Below, one piece after another: positions 43,655 to 56,300 of a stretch of 64,000 bases of DNA (position 1 is its first letter; each line of letters starts with the position of its first letter). The position numbers were made by a program, and so were the translations under genes. Location of the stretch: assembly GCA_010093685.1 (NCBI GenBank), contig MU006226.1, positions 1,004,964-1,068,963 of the forward strand. Reading direction: 5' to 3'. The notes below the pieces were generated by a model. It searched no databases, was not told the DNA's origin, and worked only from the letters and a program-made list of their open reading frames with translations. Source of the stretch: Ophiobolus disseminans. Its lineage: Eukaryota; Ascomycota; Dothideomycetes; Pleosporales; Phaeosphaeriaceae.

Positions 43655-45375
43655 TCAAGCAGCTGTAGACGTAGGCGGTGATGGCATTGCAGAAGCTCGA
43701 TCCACCTCTTCTGGTTCTCGTTTCATACTCTGGATACTCCCAGTACCACTCCGCTGTGAGACGCGATCCGGGCTCCTGAACCCCTGACTGCGCGTATCGT
43801 GTTCTGGTCGTGAAGGACCAGTGTACTCGTCTTCTCGCCTTCTTTTCTGATACGGTTCCATGTAGTTAGAGCCTTCGCCTTCACGCTTCAGGCTAGATTG
43901 CAGATCAGGGACAGGGGCAGTCCTTGCTCCACTTATTAGATCCTCAGCTGATGCTGCGTGTATTTGAGGCAGTGGTTGGCTGAATTGAGGAGGAACACTG
44001 GCCCTCAATCGAGGGTCAGCCCGTCTTCGACTGAATGAGCTATTTCGTCGTCGCCCTTGGCTTGAGCCGCTGTCTGTTCGTTGGTGGTACCCGTGCATCG
44101 GACCCTGTGATACAGGAGGTGGTGGTTGATGATGCTGCGCAGGTAGTGATGGTGGATTGGGCATCAGATGAGCGGCGTTCGTAGCAGTGAAGCCATGTGG
44201 AGCTGGAGCGGGTACAACAGGTACTTGTGAAGGTGAGCTAAGCCCTGCTCCGGTGGCGGACGGATGCAGCTGGAAGACGGGCGCGTTGGCGCGTGCACTC
44301 ATCTCTTGCTCTCCTAGCTGCCAGTGCATCGATTCAGCCGACCGCCAGGGGATACCCATTTCGGTCGCTACCTTCTGCCACATCTGATCCTTGAATCTAT
44401 CTGCGAGTTAGCTGTATTTCTCCAATAAACGTTGATGTACTTCTCGTACACGTTTTGCAAGCAAACAGGGGGAAGGTAAACCAAAATGTGCGAAGCCCGC
44501 AACGGCTGGGGAAAGTGGTAGACCAAAACTGTGCAGGATCACACGTAGTTGCACCCGTCGCTAAGTAGACCGGAAAGTCGCTGTACATACCGAGCATATA
44601 GCCTTGCAAGCTTGTTCTTCTTCTCCTCGTCCCAGATCGCACGTTTTTCAAGGTAATTTTGGTAGCGCAGCCGACAGGAGATAGAACTTCGACCTGGTAG
44701 GCGCTTCGCGATGTCGTCCCATTTCATCCCTTGGCCCCGCAGCTCGATAGTCAGGTTGTCCTCTTCTGGGGTCCATTTGGACTGTTTCTTAGCCGGGCTC
44801 TCTTCAGGTAACGGGGTTTGCGAAGCCTGTCTTTTGAGCGCCTGGGGAGGTGAGCCGTTCGTTCCAGGAGGGCCTTGGAGGCTGGCGTGGACAGGATGTC
44901 CTGCGTACAGAGGTCGGAATTGAGGATGAGGCCCAGGGTCCGGATGTCGTTGGAGCTCGGAGATGGCCGGTAAGACTGGTCCGCCCAGCATAGGTCCAGA
45001 TCCTTGGGGTGCTGATGACATTGGTGCCTGGCCGGGATAGGCAGACATTGGGGCATATGTCATAGGAGCTGCATAAGCTGGAGAGCCTGTGGCATAGGCG
45101 GGCGAGGCTCCATGAGCAGGGGATTGCGTATAAGCTGAGGGAGCAGTGGTATATGCTCGAGTGGCTGCGGTGGAGTTCGACGTTACTGACACCGAACTCT
45201 TCTTGCTCGCCGGAGACTCGGAGCCCCGCGGCTCGAGGAGTAGATTGATATCCACGATAGGCAACAGGGACCGGCAACGAGCCAGCCCATAAGGTGATGA
45301 GTATTTCTTGAATCTTCCAACTCCACCAAAGACGAAGGCTTCTGAAGAAGCAAGGGGCGGTAGACCGAGTGACAA
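43655..45375 (-). CDS. Myb-like DNA-binding transcription factor (5' end unresolved)
   Basis: This regulator has a two-part Myb/SANT-type domain. Visible exons are about 45375-44591 and 44396-43655; the 194-nt intron uses an acceptor just after an in-frame TAG (ATAG before ATTCAAG). The Myb domain reads KQSKWTPEEDNLTIELRGQG, then MKWDDIAKRLPGRSSISCRLRYQNYLEKR. A second helix group across the intron is FKDQMWQKVATEMGIPWRS. Flanks are low-complexity: Ala/Pro/Tyr-rich before, Pro/Gln/Arg-rich after. The frame is open upstream to a stop near 45405 without an ATG, so at least one 5' exon is missing from this model. The pattern matches fungal Myb regulators of development, but I do not assign an ortholog. 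Large flanking non-coding regions fit such a role. Confidence 0.8.
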
Positions 45376-48300
45376 TTCGACGTTGCGGCAGAGCAGTAAC
45401 AGATCCGTTCACTGCTGCCAGTGTTGAGCCGACAAATCTAGTACTTTGGTACTCAGAAGGTGAGTGATGGGGTCTTGGGAGGGTTGAGGAAATGACAGAT
45501 GAGGTGCAGGAGGTACCGTGGGCAGCAGCACAATGATGGCAGCCCGGACGTGGCGTTGGGCTTAAACAAGGCAGGAATCGTGTGGTTCGATGAGTCGCGA
45601 GAACACGGTGAGCTGTAGGACTGGTGAGGCAATTGTGTTGTTGATCAATAATAGGAAGGCGCCCCGACGATCAATAATTGCGTTGCTGAGGGTGAGATGG
45701 AACGGATGCAGACAATCGTGAGGTGACTGGAGTCGAATAGAGCTAGGTGTGCCGATGAGGGTCAAAGTGACCACTTGCGAGGTACTTAGGTCGATTCGAG
45801 CTGTGAGTGGTCGTTTTCGAGGAGCTATTTGCAGGGCCGCCTGGCAGGGTTCTTGAAACAAGCCAACCAATGGGTCACTCAATAACAGGCGTGCTGAGCC
45901 ACTGACTTCGCAATAGAGTCGAGGGCAGTAAAATACGTCGTGTTGGGATGATGGATGCGGCCAGGCGAGCGGAGAATAGCGTCTGAGGTACAAAGGTGAT
46001 AGCGTGGATACGATAGTAGAGAGACTTAGCGTGCATGGTATGGCTAGTGACAAGCATGCCCTGCCGCCTCATTACTGCTGTGATGTCTCCGCGGTAGGGG
46101 TCCGGGGGCTTAGGGTAAGGACCTACGCTCTTGCGTTTCCGAATTGGCACTGACTACTTCGGCGCCGCGCGCTGCCTCGACTCGTGCATGGCGTCGCGCC
46201 ACATTGATGGCTCACAGACCACATCGAGGCAGCACAGCTGATCCGATCTCAGGAAGCATGTCTGCCGGGAGCTTAGCGAGGAGCCAAAAGAAACGCCCAA
46301 CGAGCCCAAATTGCTAACGTTAGCCCGCAACAAAAAGCAGTCGGTTCCTCGCAACAGAGGCTGCCCATGACATGACTCCCGTTGCAGAGCATTACTCACT
46401 CTGGGGTTCTGGTCAACCTTTTGTTATTGCTTCATCTTGACTTACTCGCACGGCTAAGCCTCATTTGCTGCCCTTTCTTTCCATTAGGCCTCAATGCGCC
46501 CCAAGACGGGGCTGCGGCGCTTGCACTGTTCAGCAACGGCAGGCGAGCTGTCATGATCATCAAGTTTGCTCACAGTTGTTGGCCAGGCAAGAATGCTAGA
46601 AAGGGCAGCGAATCAAGCGCGGAACAGAGCGGTGAACAGTCCCAGGGATTAGTCGAACATCTCTAGGGCCCGATTCGGGTGCAGACAGCGCGACGACCTG
46701 GCGTCGCGGCGCGAACAAGATCTGCAACATCCTGCTCCGGCTATCTTACGCCGAAAAGTTCGCTACCGAACGTAGCCTCGCGAACGCTGACTTCATTCTG
46801 GCGGTGCATGTGGTGATGTGTTCAAGCCAACAGCTCGACCACGTCCAGTTTTTCGACTTTCACGGCTGGTTCGGACCACCCCACTGTGGGCTTCCATGCC
46901 CATCAACGTCGACGTTAGGCTTCACACTGGGCAGAGAAGCGGTGAACTGCGGTGAGGACGCCGAGCGACGGCAGTGACGTTTAGCTTCTGATGGTGCAAC
47001 AAACATGTTGGTACCATCTGATGGGCCTTAAGGCGGTAGCCCCGGCCTGACCCGTTAGCTATCGTCGACCTGTGCCACCACGACAGACACGTGAGACACC
47101 GCTCTGCCGGAATGCGGCGGTGCTGTTGTGCTGCTGTCTTGTGTACAGGAGCCACGTTGTGTCGTCGTCTAGTCTTAAGCTATTGCATCCCTGTGCCAGC
47201 TCACTATGGGAGCGCTGTCCTCCACATCGCAGAAGGGGCGGCGGCGAGGACCCGGCTATGCCGTCTGGTCAGTGGCATCACAGTCACCGAGGTGGTTAGA
47301 TCTTATGATGATGCACATGAGGCGGTGAAGGGTGGATGTTTGAGTTGAGGTTGAAATGGACAAGGCTTTCGGCCCAATTTCCAGAACGCCCGACGTGCAT
47401 TAGGTCGGCATTGAATGAACAGTGGTCCTGTGCGCGCTCGACGCCGACTACTAAAGGCATCGTCGGCGGCTGGTCGTGTGGTAGATGAAGGACTCCCCAC
47501 AGACTCCATCGTAATCTGTGTGCGGCCATGCCAACACGATTAGCATTCCACGCCCCAAGCCATGCAGGGTGCGGCGTTCCGACGAACCGGCTGCTGAACG
47601 AAAGCCACATTAGCAGCCATTTGTGCGTGTCACCACAGCCTCCACGCCTGGCAAGCTGCAACGTCTGGCTGCTGTCGATGGCCCGGTGGGTTAGCCCGAT
47701 GCGGACGCTGTGTTGCCAGCTCACAAGTGGTTCCATGGTTTCTCATATACGAAGGAACTGCACCCTGGCAGTGCTCTGTATTTTTAGAGGGCTCGCATTG
47801 CATAATACAAGCGGTGAAGGCTCCGCACAGTTGGAGGAAAAACCGCGACCCTGAGGCACAGCGGCGGCTGGCGGAGGCGCCTGGTGATGACTAGAGCGAC
47901 TTCATGCCCACCGCACATTGGATGCGTCTGAGGGCAGCGTACCGAAAGGGCCAGGCGGTGGTATGCGTCGGGCAGTTGCAATATCCCCAAAGTCTTGGCT
48001 GACGACGCTGGGGTTTCGAGAAAGGGCTGAAGGGAGTCCGAGCCCAAGGCCAGTGGCTGCAGGCTCGCAGGCGTCCAACGCGAAACACGCCCAAGGCCGC
48101 CCGCGAACGCATTCTGCGACGCACTACGTGGGGCGCTATGCCCTGGGCGTGAGCGCGATGAGAGCGCGTGGGGTGCTGACATGCCGCTCTCTGCGTTGTT
48201 CTGAGACCTTCACTGCAGCCGCCCAAACGACTGGCTTGGCACGCTCGCTTGAGCTGCCTGATGTGTCTTCAAAGCGGAGAATTCCCGCCTCTAGCGCCCT

Positions 48301-48515
48301 CGAATGTCTGTTTTCTGCCCTACACCATCCCACGCCACTTGCCCGCATGCATCGCAGGTCACATGCCTAGGCGTGGGCAAGTCATCGTCACTCTCTGCAA
48401 GCGGCGCCCTGCAAACCGCCAGGCCAACACCACCCACCAGCCTTCAAAAACACCCTTCCTCTTATTACCCTAATTCTGCCAGCCGCACTAGCCCCCACAG
48501 GCGCCTGGTGCCAAC
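45376..48515. other. 3.1-kb divergent intergenic region
   Basis: It lies between the Myb gene (minus) and tubulin cofactor B (plus). It must hold the missing 5' exon or leader of the Myb gene and both promoters. The 45.5-46.1 kb part is open on the minus strand for 163 codons but has no domain and is probably leader. Open frames at 46.9-48.4 kb on both strands are overlapping and unconvincing. Confidence 0.5.
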
Positions 48516-50830
48516 ATGTCTCTCCAGAGTGTGGCAGACGTGCCCCTCATCATCAGCTCGCCCAATTCGTCGTCGGAGCGCCGCATCAATCCTTCGTGGA
48601 CTATTGCACACCTCAAATCACGCTTGGAGCCCATCACCGGAGTCCCGGCAGGGAGTCAGCAACTGTCTCTGCGCGTCGCTTCTCAGGATGCGGTGCCCAT
48701 CACTGCCGCCGACGAGGAGCAGACACGTCTTGCAGCGTTCCCACTGCAGCTGTATGCGGAGATAACCGTGAGTACCTCACTTCCCTCTTATTGCTCAGTG
48801 CTGCGAGCCCTGTCCTTGAGCACGCGCATCGTCTCGTCCTCTCACCAGCTGCCACATTTCCCTTGCCCCCCAGCTCTACCGTAGATGCGTTTCCGGTGCT
48901 CTAGTCTGGATCTTGCTTTTGGACCTCATTCGTCGCCTCGGTCTTATTATGAGGCTGTCAGCCTCACCCTGCATCGTCCGGTGCATGCCCCGCAGTGCCC
49001 CTCAACACCTTGCAGCCGGCCCTCATCGTCATTGCCAAGATTGTGTTCTGACAGGATTGGTGCCACACTTTGCTCGTGGGAGCATCTTGTCTACCGTCTC
49101 GTTCGCCGTTGTCCACACGTGTGGGATGTCGAGCCCCAGACCCTGACCGGGACCCTCGCTTCTCTGTTGCTTCTTCCCTCCTAATTCGTGTTTTCTTTTC
49201 CTCGGAGCCGCTTCCTTCTTGGTCAACTCCTGCATACTTGTATATTGTAGCTAGAACAGCGCGCTCAATCATGCCCTAGGAGCAAATGAATGCGCATGAA
49301 CATGGTTCTGGTCTAACACCCTAGGCCTAGATTGTTGACACACGCCCACCCGCTGCACGAACCAATTTCTCTGATCTCTCGGCTGTCGACAAGTATGTCA
49401 TGCCAACGCCCGAGTACGAGACTCGTACAGACAGTGTTCTTGCCTGGAAGAAAGCACAAAAGCTGGGACGGTTTGACCCGAACGCACCAAGCATCGAGCA
49501 GCAAAAGGTCCTGGCCTCGGAGCGCGAAGTTGAAGAGAGGGGTAAGTCACAACTATCATTTCTTGTTGCTCGAGCATGTGTTCGTACGGTTGTGGTAGCA
49601 CAGCACGGCCAAAACAACCCTGGATCCGCCAAGGGGCAGAAATGCCCATGTTCGATTTGAGTTTTTTCGTCAGAATCCGGACGACTGCATACTGGCGTAT
49701 CAGTAGCTTTTGTTGCTTCTTCTCGCAACGAAGGGCAAAGCATGATTGTTCACCTATTCACGTTCCTCCCACTTGGATGAGATTGCTTTTTCAGGCGTGG
49801 TTAGGCTTTGCACCTCATCCTTCATCGATCACCAGCTCTGCGAAATCAGATTTTGCGCTTCGCGTATTTGACTCGTAGCCTTCGCTCAAAACCGCTACCG
49901 AGGAGGATGCGTTCAATACAACATTGACCATCCGTCTTACCGAGATGCAAATGCATATTGGAATCGATGTGAGATTTCGGTTGTCGATCAGGTTGCTTCG
50001 CCGCTCGAAGATCACGGTCCGTCGCGAACGGAGCCACGCGTCAGCCCAGTACTTCCGCAGCCCAAAAACGCAGATCTATTGCTAGCAGCCTCATAACTGC
50101 GAATCTCTTGGAAGTTTCCACTGCGTAACAGTCACGAGGATGCAGTACGGAAATTAGCTGTGGAGCTGCGGCGCGGACATTGCAGCCACTCTGAGGAACC
50201 CTCTGTTCGCATGTGCGGGTCCAGAAAGATCAACGGCCCGACTGCACCTCAGATCTTCACATCACTGCCTCGCTAGACATCAATATCGAGCATCTATTGC
50301 ATCGCCTGTCGCGGCCCGCAGCTCCACTTGCAAGCCAGCCTCATTTTCGAAACGAGCGGCTAGGCGCGTGACTGGTGTGCAGCACGCACGTCACGCGTTG
50401 CATATTCACAACAACATGTATCTACTGGCTATACAGCTCGCCTATCATCATTGGCTATCGCATAATTCTCGTCTGTTGGGCGCCATTGCATTGCGTCTAC
50501 TATTGATCATCGGCTTCAACGAACTCTACGCAGCACCAACTGACACGAGTAACAGGTTTAACAGTCTCATGTCGCGTACGCCTCCTCCCCGATACGGACG
50601 CTCGCAGAGGCACGATATCGTACGTTGGTCTTGTACCCGAGATCCCTGGCATCGGCTTCTGGATTGGCGTCGCTCTCGACGAACCCACGGGCAAGAACGA
50701 CGGATCCGTGAAAGGCAAGCGATATTTCGAGTGTGGCAAAAATTGCGGTGTTTTCGTTCGGCCTGAGCGATGTGAGGCTGGAGACTTTCCGGCTCTTGAT
50801 TTGGGTGACGAGGATATGGAAGAGCTGTGA
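48516..50830 (+). CDS. ALF1: Tubulin-folding cofactor B (UBL plus CAP-Gly)
   Basis: It captures alpha-tubulin released from chaperonin and works with cofactor E in tubulin folding. Exons are 48516-48767, 49331-49541 and 50556-50830 (245 aa, the usual family length). The N-terminal ubiquitin-like domain spans residues 1-84 (DVPLIISSPNSSSERRINP; WTIAHLKSRLEPITGV). A linker follows (VDKYVMPTPEYETRTDSV; FDPNAPSIEQQKVLASEREV). The CAP-Gly domain follows (RRGTISYVGLVPEIPGIGFW, then GVALDEPTGKNDGSVKGKRY and CGVFVRPERCEAGDFP), with an acidic end GDEDMEEL. The introns are 563 and 1014 nt, very long for this window. The second contains a 90-nt candidate cassette exon (49879-49968). Confidence 0.9.
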
Positions 50831-52139
50831 GGCGCTTTCGAGATGGGCCTGTTACTCAGGCTGTGCAGCAACGCAGCGGCTGAAGCGGTGTACGAAAAAA
50901 ACAGGATCGCCACTTCATCAGCCTCATCTCCTTTGACGCCGATATTATCGAGGGCTCTCGTTGTTCGCTGGTAACCAAGTCAGCCTTGAACACGTATCTC
51001 CAGAATTGGGAGCGGAACATTACACAAACCTAGACGACATGATTTCGTGGTGACAGTACTACCTTCAACGATAGATAAATCCTGAAAAGCTGTTCACGAT
51101 ATCTTTACAGTTCCTCCATCATTGATCGTTGCATCCTACCTCTAGCCTCACCACCCTCCTATTATTGTTCTCTCTGGCGCTTTGCGACAAACTCTCTTGG
51201 GTTCGTTCATCGGTCACACAAATCATCCCCCCATTACGACTTTCCACGTTCACAGTCTAGATCTACTACCTACTGACCACCACGTTCATACTGGATTCAA
51301 AGAGCACGATTGTTCTCACGCACATCTCCAGAACCCGCCGCGCACCCCGCTTCCGCTCCTTAGATTGCAATACAGTCCAGTTAGCAGCCCGCAATCCAGT
51401 CCGAAAGCCCCGACACCTGCGCAATCAGCGTCGTCCTAGATGATGTTGTTTTCGCAAGGTTGTTTGTGCAGGATCGTTCACATTGGTGTGAGCAATATCT
51501 TCCCGGTGGTTGACACTTGAGTGCTGCTGTGTTTGGGAGCGTGACCGTGCGAAGACTTGCACACTGCCTTGATCAAGCTCCCTTTGGAAGCTCAGTCGGT
51601 GTGGTAGCGGCATCCACCGAGACCTTGTTCGACGCGCATCAGGAGACTCGTGGTGGTTGTCATCTTGAACACTTGGTCGCCGTGATGCGATGTGGATCGC
51701 ATAACCTGAGACGTTGTTGGGCTTGCGGGGTTTTGGAAAGAAAATGCACATTAGAGAGGTTGTTGGTGGTGAGGTTGAGACGTTGGTGGGTAGAGCTGAG
51801 GTCAGTGTGACGTTTCTATGTTCGTAGTCGTCGAAGGACGATGGACTTGGTTGACTATCTATGCGGGTACGTGTGACGAGAAGGTTCACGCTTTGGGTGG
51901 CATGGTACTGGTGAGCGTCACTGATTAGGTGGACATTCTGGAACACATGATTCCTTGATCCTAACCAGACCAGCACGTTCTTGGTAAGTCGACGAAACAT
52001 GTGCGCTCTTATAGCAACACCTGATGAGCACTCAACGTCCTTCCCATATTTGCTCGAGCAATCAGTATTTCGAGCAAATCATCATTTAAGACGGTCTTTC
52101 GCTCATCTCAACTAGTAAACATATCTTCCATCCAAGCAG
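50831..52139. other. Intergenic; may hold first exon of RPB11-like gene
   Basis: An open frame on the minus strand (51425-52000) has no domain and is rejected. An ATG at 51999 followed by a donor GTATTT at 52065 could splice in frame to 52140, but there is no independent support. Confidence 0.4.
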
Positions 52140-52607
52140 GGCTACGAACCCCTTCCCGACAAACCTCCACGCAACCCACAACCAGCGCCGATACTCTATC
52201 TTGGCCCCGCAGAAGACAAGCCAGAGCCGCAATAACACATTCTTTTGCTTCACGGAGAGTTCACGGTCAAAGAAGAGAAGGTCACTGGCCAACATCCTGA
52301 CTTCACTCGCTTGTTCACGTTCGACAAGGAGGATCATACTCTGGCCAATCTGATCTCCCAGCGTCTTCTCAAGTACGACTTCATCGAATTTTCGGGCTAC
52401 AAAGTTCAACACCCCCACTTTGAGTTGAGAGTCACGACGGATGGCACAATCACACCTAGAGAGGCAGTGAAGAACTGCTGTGAAGAAGTGATCGGCGACT
52501 TGGAGAGTATGAAGAAGAGCTTTCAAGACGAATTCCAAAAGGTAGAGATCACCCAAGAGGGTTTTGATGAAAGTGCAGAGGCGAAGAGGACTGGGGCTGG
52601 GGTGTGA
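52140..52607 (+). CDS. RPB11: RNA polymerase II subunit RPB11-like, with in-frame TAA
   Basis: RPB11 pairs with RPB3 in polymerase II assembly. The core is clear: LFTFDKEDHTLANLISQRLL, then IEFSGYKVQHPHFELRVTTD, GTITPREAVKNCCEEVIGDL and an amphipathic C-helix MKKSFQDEFQKVEI. Upstream in the same frame is a fungal-type extension (GYEPLPDKPPRNPQPAPILY, GPAEDKPEPQ) entered from a good acceptor (CCAAGCAG before 52140). Between them, codon 52233-52235 is TAA, after which HILLLHGEFTVKEEKVTG continues. No in-frame ATG follows until late in the domain. Possible explanations are a base error (CAA or GAA read as TAA), a real nonsense mutation, or unseen splicing past 52235. The start exon is unresolved. 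The related AC19 subunit of polymerases I/III is the main alternative identity. Confidence 0.75.
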
Positions 52608-53310
52608 TGCACGACGAAAACGTTATGGGTCATGGCGCGGAATTAGGTCGGGCGGAAAGTTGCGGTAGAGTAGAATGGATGGATCTATGCTATGTTGTCG
52701 AGTTGTTGACAGACAACTACCTACTCGTTAAAGAGGTATACGGTAATATAAATTTGATATGCGGATCCCTTTTCGAGTGGAAGTGCACACGGGCAGGCTT
52801 TGATACCATTTGAACGATGGGTTGCTATATGTATATTCAGCGCACAAAATGTAGGCTCAAATAGGGTCAACTACATCATGCTCACAACTTCGAAGCATAT
52901 TAACGCTGCTACGTGTATTCTGTCTTGATAGTAGAGTGCCGCAACCTCACCGTCAGATGGAAGCAACGATGGGCAAGCCATACCTATTTGGGCCTAGCAT
53001 CAGCCCGTCGCGCTTCAGCTCTCACCACGCATCTTGCACGTACGTCAAACATTGACTGGGCCTGCACACCATCGCAGCTTGCACCTTCATCTCCCATCTG
53101 CTCTGCAGCTTCCTTCATCGCGATTTCCTTCTCATAGTCGTTAATTCTTGCACAATTGAAGTGGCTGCTGCCGCGTAGTGCGCACACGAAATTTGGGCTG
53201 AGTAAAGTGAGTTGCCGCCCGCATCATTGGCATCGTGTGTCCGACGCCTCTCTTCATCGCCGCTAACAGAGAAGCTAGATCGCTCATTCACCTTCACCTT
53301 CACGTTCATT
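52608..53310. other. Intergenic and leader of the EDC4-like gene
   Basis: This is 703 bp. The last 25 bp before the ATG at 53311 are a CT-rich tandem of TTCACC units. In-frame codons upstream to 53212 could extend the protein, but the repeat looks like leader. No gene is seen. Confidence 0.5.
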
Positions 53311-56300
53311 ATGGCCGACCTGCAGGAGCTGTTTGCTCGCCTCAACGGCGGCGGCGGCAACAGCCAGCAACAACAAGCGCACGGCTATCGCCAACCCTCG
53401 GTTTCGTCCCCTCTGTTCCCCCCATCCCCCAGCGGCCCGCAACCGCACCACCAGTCTGCTGTCATGTCGCCCAACTCGTCTGTCGCGCCCACACCCGCAC
53501 CCGAACACGGCGCTGGCTCGCAGACGCCACAGCAACAGTCCGCGCAGCTTCTGAACCTGCTTCGCTTCAACTCGCAGCCCGCAACTTCACAAGGCGTCCG
53601 TCGCGTATCGCAGAACACGCAGCTTCACGAGTCACCTCCAGTCCAAGTTCGCACCGTCTCCGCCACAGATCTCGTTCAGGGCTTCATGGGCAATCGAACT
53701 TCGTCCCAGGGCCCCGGCTCTGCGGCGCCTGCCTCTGCCCAGGCTACGCCCGCTTCCGTGTCATCGGAGAACCCCCAAGATCTGCTCCTCCGCCTATTGA
53801 ATCACCCGAAGCCGTCGCAGTCGGATGGTCGCTCGCCTCGCGCCTCCGCCGCCTTTTCCCCGCCCGTCGCTTCCAACATGCCTGAAACGGCTGAGGACGA
53901 CCTGGCGCAGGATCTGGCCGACGCCGCGCTTGAGCAAGTCCTATCAGACCCGTCTGCAAGCGCAGCGCCCTCTGCTTCGCCTATGAGGGTCTTCGGCGCA
54001 GACGGCCCCGGTCTCTCGCCCCGTTTTCACCCTGAGGCGGCCGCGCAAGCTCCCAAGTTCACCTACGTCAATCCCTTTGATGCACTTGAAGCTGCCAGCC
54101 CACGCAACCGCACTCCTATTCCCGTGGCGTCGAAGTCATCCGCACCTTCCGCGCCCAAAGTCGAGATACTGAAGCCAAAGCATGCCGCCCAGCCACCCGC
54201 AGCTTCCTTGTCGGCCCATCCACACGAAACTGTGGCCGACGCCGTGAACGACCTGGGCGAGCAAATCAGCCATCAGGTTGAGGAAGCTCTTGCTGAGGCC
54301 GAATGCAAATCCCTCGCACAACTCAACGAGGAGCTTGGGGACATGCCTGCTGAGGATGTCGCAGAAGTGCAGCAGATCATGGTCGACATGGCCGTAGCGG
54401 TTAAGGAAGAGCTCGAAGATGAGGATATGATCAAGGAGTTGGACAAGACTCTGCCCAAGTCGCTCACAGTTGCCTTGAAGGAGGTCGCTACTGAGGTCGC
54501 CGAGGGCAACGTCGCAGACGACTGGGAACAAGCCGAGGAGGAGGAGAGCCTAGCGCAGGGCGAGGATCAGACGGTAATAGTCTATAGGTTCCCCATGCGC
54601 GCCTTCGCCTCCATCCAGGTCAACCAAATGCCTCCCGGACGTGTCTTCTTTCAACCCGAGTTGTTCATGGACGTTGCTAGGCTCAAGAAGGACTTTGATC
54701 AGATTGATCGTTCCCTTGTCTCAGCGACGAAGAACTTCATTGTCTATGCTCTCGTCAAGAAGGGCGGCTTCCGCATCATCCGTCAAGAGAACGGACGATA
54801 TAGGCAAGTGTTCGAGCACCACAATGAGCGAATCTTCAACATTGCTCTTTGCACCTCTGCAGACGACGCTCAGCAGTCTCTCGAGAGCATTCTCGGCATC
54901 GGCGTCAATGGCACTGTCTTCTGGACTTCCCTCGATCCTTCTCGCGAGGACACGTTCGGCGAGAACCTTGACTCTCAAGGCCTCATGCTTCCTCCCTCAC
55001 CTACCCAAGATGATAACACATCTGGTGGGCAGCTGAAGACGCGTGCGAAGCCTTCCTCGCGCCATCCTGAGTTCTTCGCCGTTGGTCGTGGCAAGTCAAT
55101 TCACATTGTCTTCCCCAGGGTCGCTGCAGAGTACCTTCGTCCGAAGAGCCGCATCTGCCACACGGAGAAATATCTCAAGGAGCGCTCTCTCAAGATCCTT
55201 ACTGGTAAGGCTGGTAAGGATTTCACGTTCAGCGAGGACGACACCATCGTCGTCTCGTTGGACAAGGCTGGACGCATGCGCTTCTGGGACATTCGCAGTC
55301 TGACAGAGCCTGAACTGGGCAACCCACGTTCTCCTCCACGTCAAGTTGAGGTGTCCGAGACTTTGCTCGAGTTCCACACCACAACACCAAACGCCAAATC
55401 ATGGCCCACTTCAGTCTTCTTCTTCGACAAAGATAAGCCGTTTACTAAGGGTATCGCGCTACGATATGTCATGGTTGGCATGAAGCAGAACCACTCATTC
55501 CAGCTGTGGGATCTCGGTCTTGGTAAGGCCGTTCAGGAGATCCATCTACCGCACGAGAATGAGTCGGACGCCATTTGCAGCGTCTCCTTCCATCCCAGGA
55601 CCGGGATCATGGCCGTCGCGCATCCTACGAGAAACTCGGTCTTCTTTGTGCACGTTTCTTGTCCACGGTACAACTTGCCGGCTTTGAGTCAAGCTGCGTT
55701 CGTTGCTCGTCTTCCCAACAAGGGCGAGAGGGGTATGGCACCGCTGCCTCCAGTGAACGCGACAGCCATCATGACTAGTCTTACCGAGTACTCGTTTGCG
55801 TCTAAGGGACAGATTCGAAGTCTACATATGCTCACCGAGCCTGCTGGACCTATGGAGGCCGACGACCCGGATAATGCCGCTCTCTTCGAGCTGTACGCGA
55901 TGCACTCTAAGGGTGTGTGTGCTCTCCGCATTCGACGAAGCGATCTAGGCTGGAAGAAGGAGGGCGAGCCAATTAACCCCAAAGAAGCTGAGAAGGAAGG
56001 TGTCATTACCATCTCTCAGCTCAAGCCGCCACAGCCTGTTACCGATGAGTCTTCTACTACTGGTGACACGTCTGCACCAAAATCGGTATCTGATCGATCA
56101 GTGCGCGAGAGCGTCAAGAAAGAGCCAAGTAACATGTCCCGACAGCAGTCAGTGACATCTGAAGCCGCCGTGCGTGCTTCCACACTTGCAAAGGTTGAGA
56201 GCAAGCAAGACGCAGTTCGTTCCGCGATCTTAAATGGCGGTAGCGAGAAGCCTGAGAAGAAAAAGAAGAAGAAGGCTAACACGGAAACCGCATTCCAAGT

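Noticed and set aside
45562..46053. 163-codon minus-strand frame upstream of the Myb gene
   Set aside because: No domain; more likely the leader of the Myb transcript.
48885..49279. Open frames inside the first intron of tubulin cofactor B
   Set aside because: Both strands are open over the same stretch and no domain is visible; the exons on either side join cleanly without them.
51425..52000. 191-codon minus-strand frame between tubulin cofactor B and RPB11
   Set aside because: Low-complexity Ser/Arg/His composition, no domain, and no splice partners seen.
53235..53885. 216-codon frame over the start of the EDC4-like gene
   Set aside because: Alternate-frame shadow of a Gln/Pro-rich coding region.
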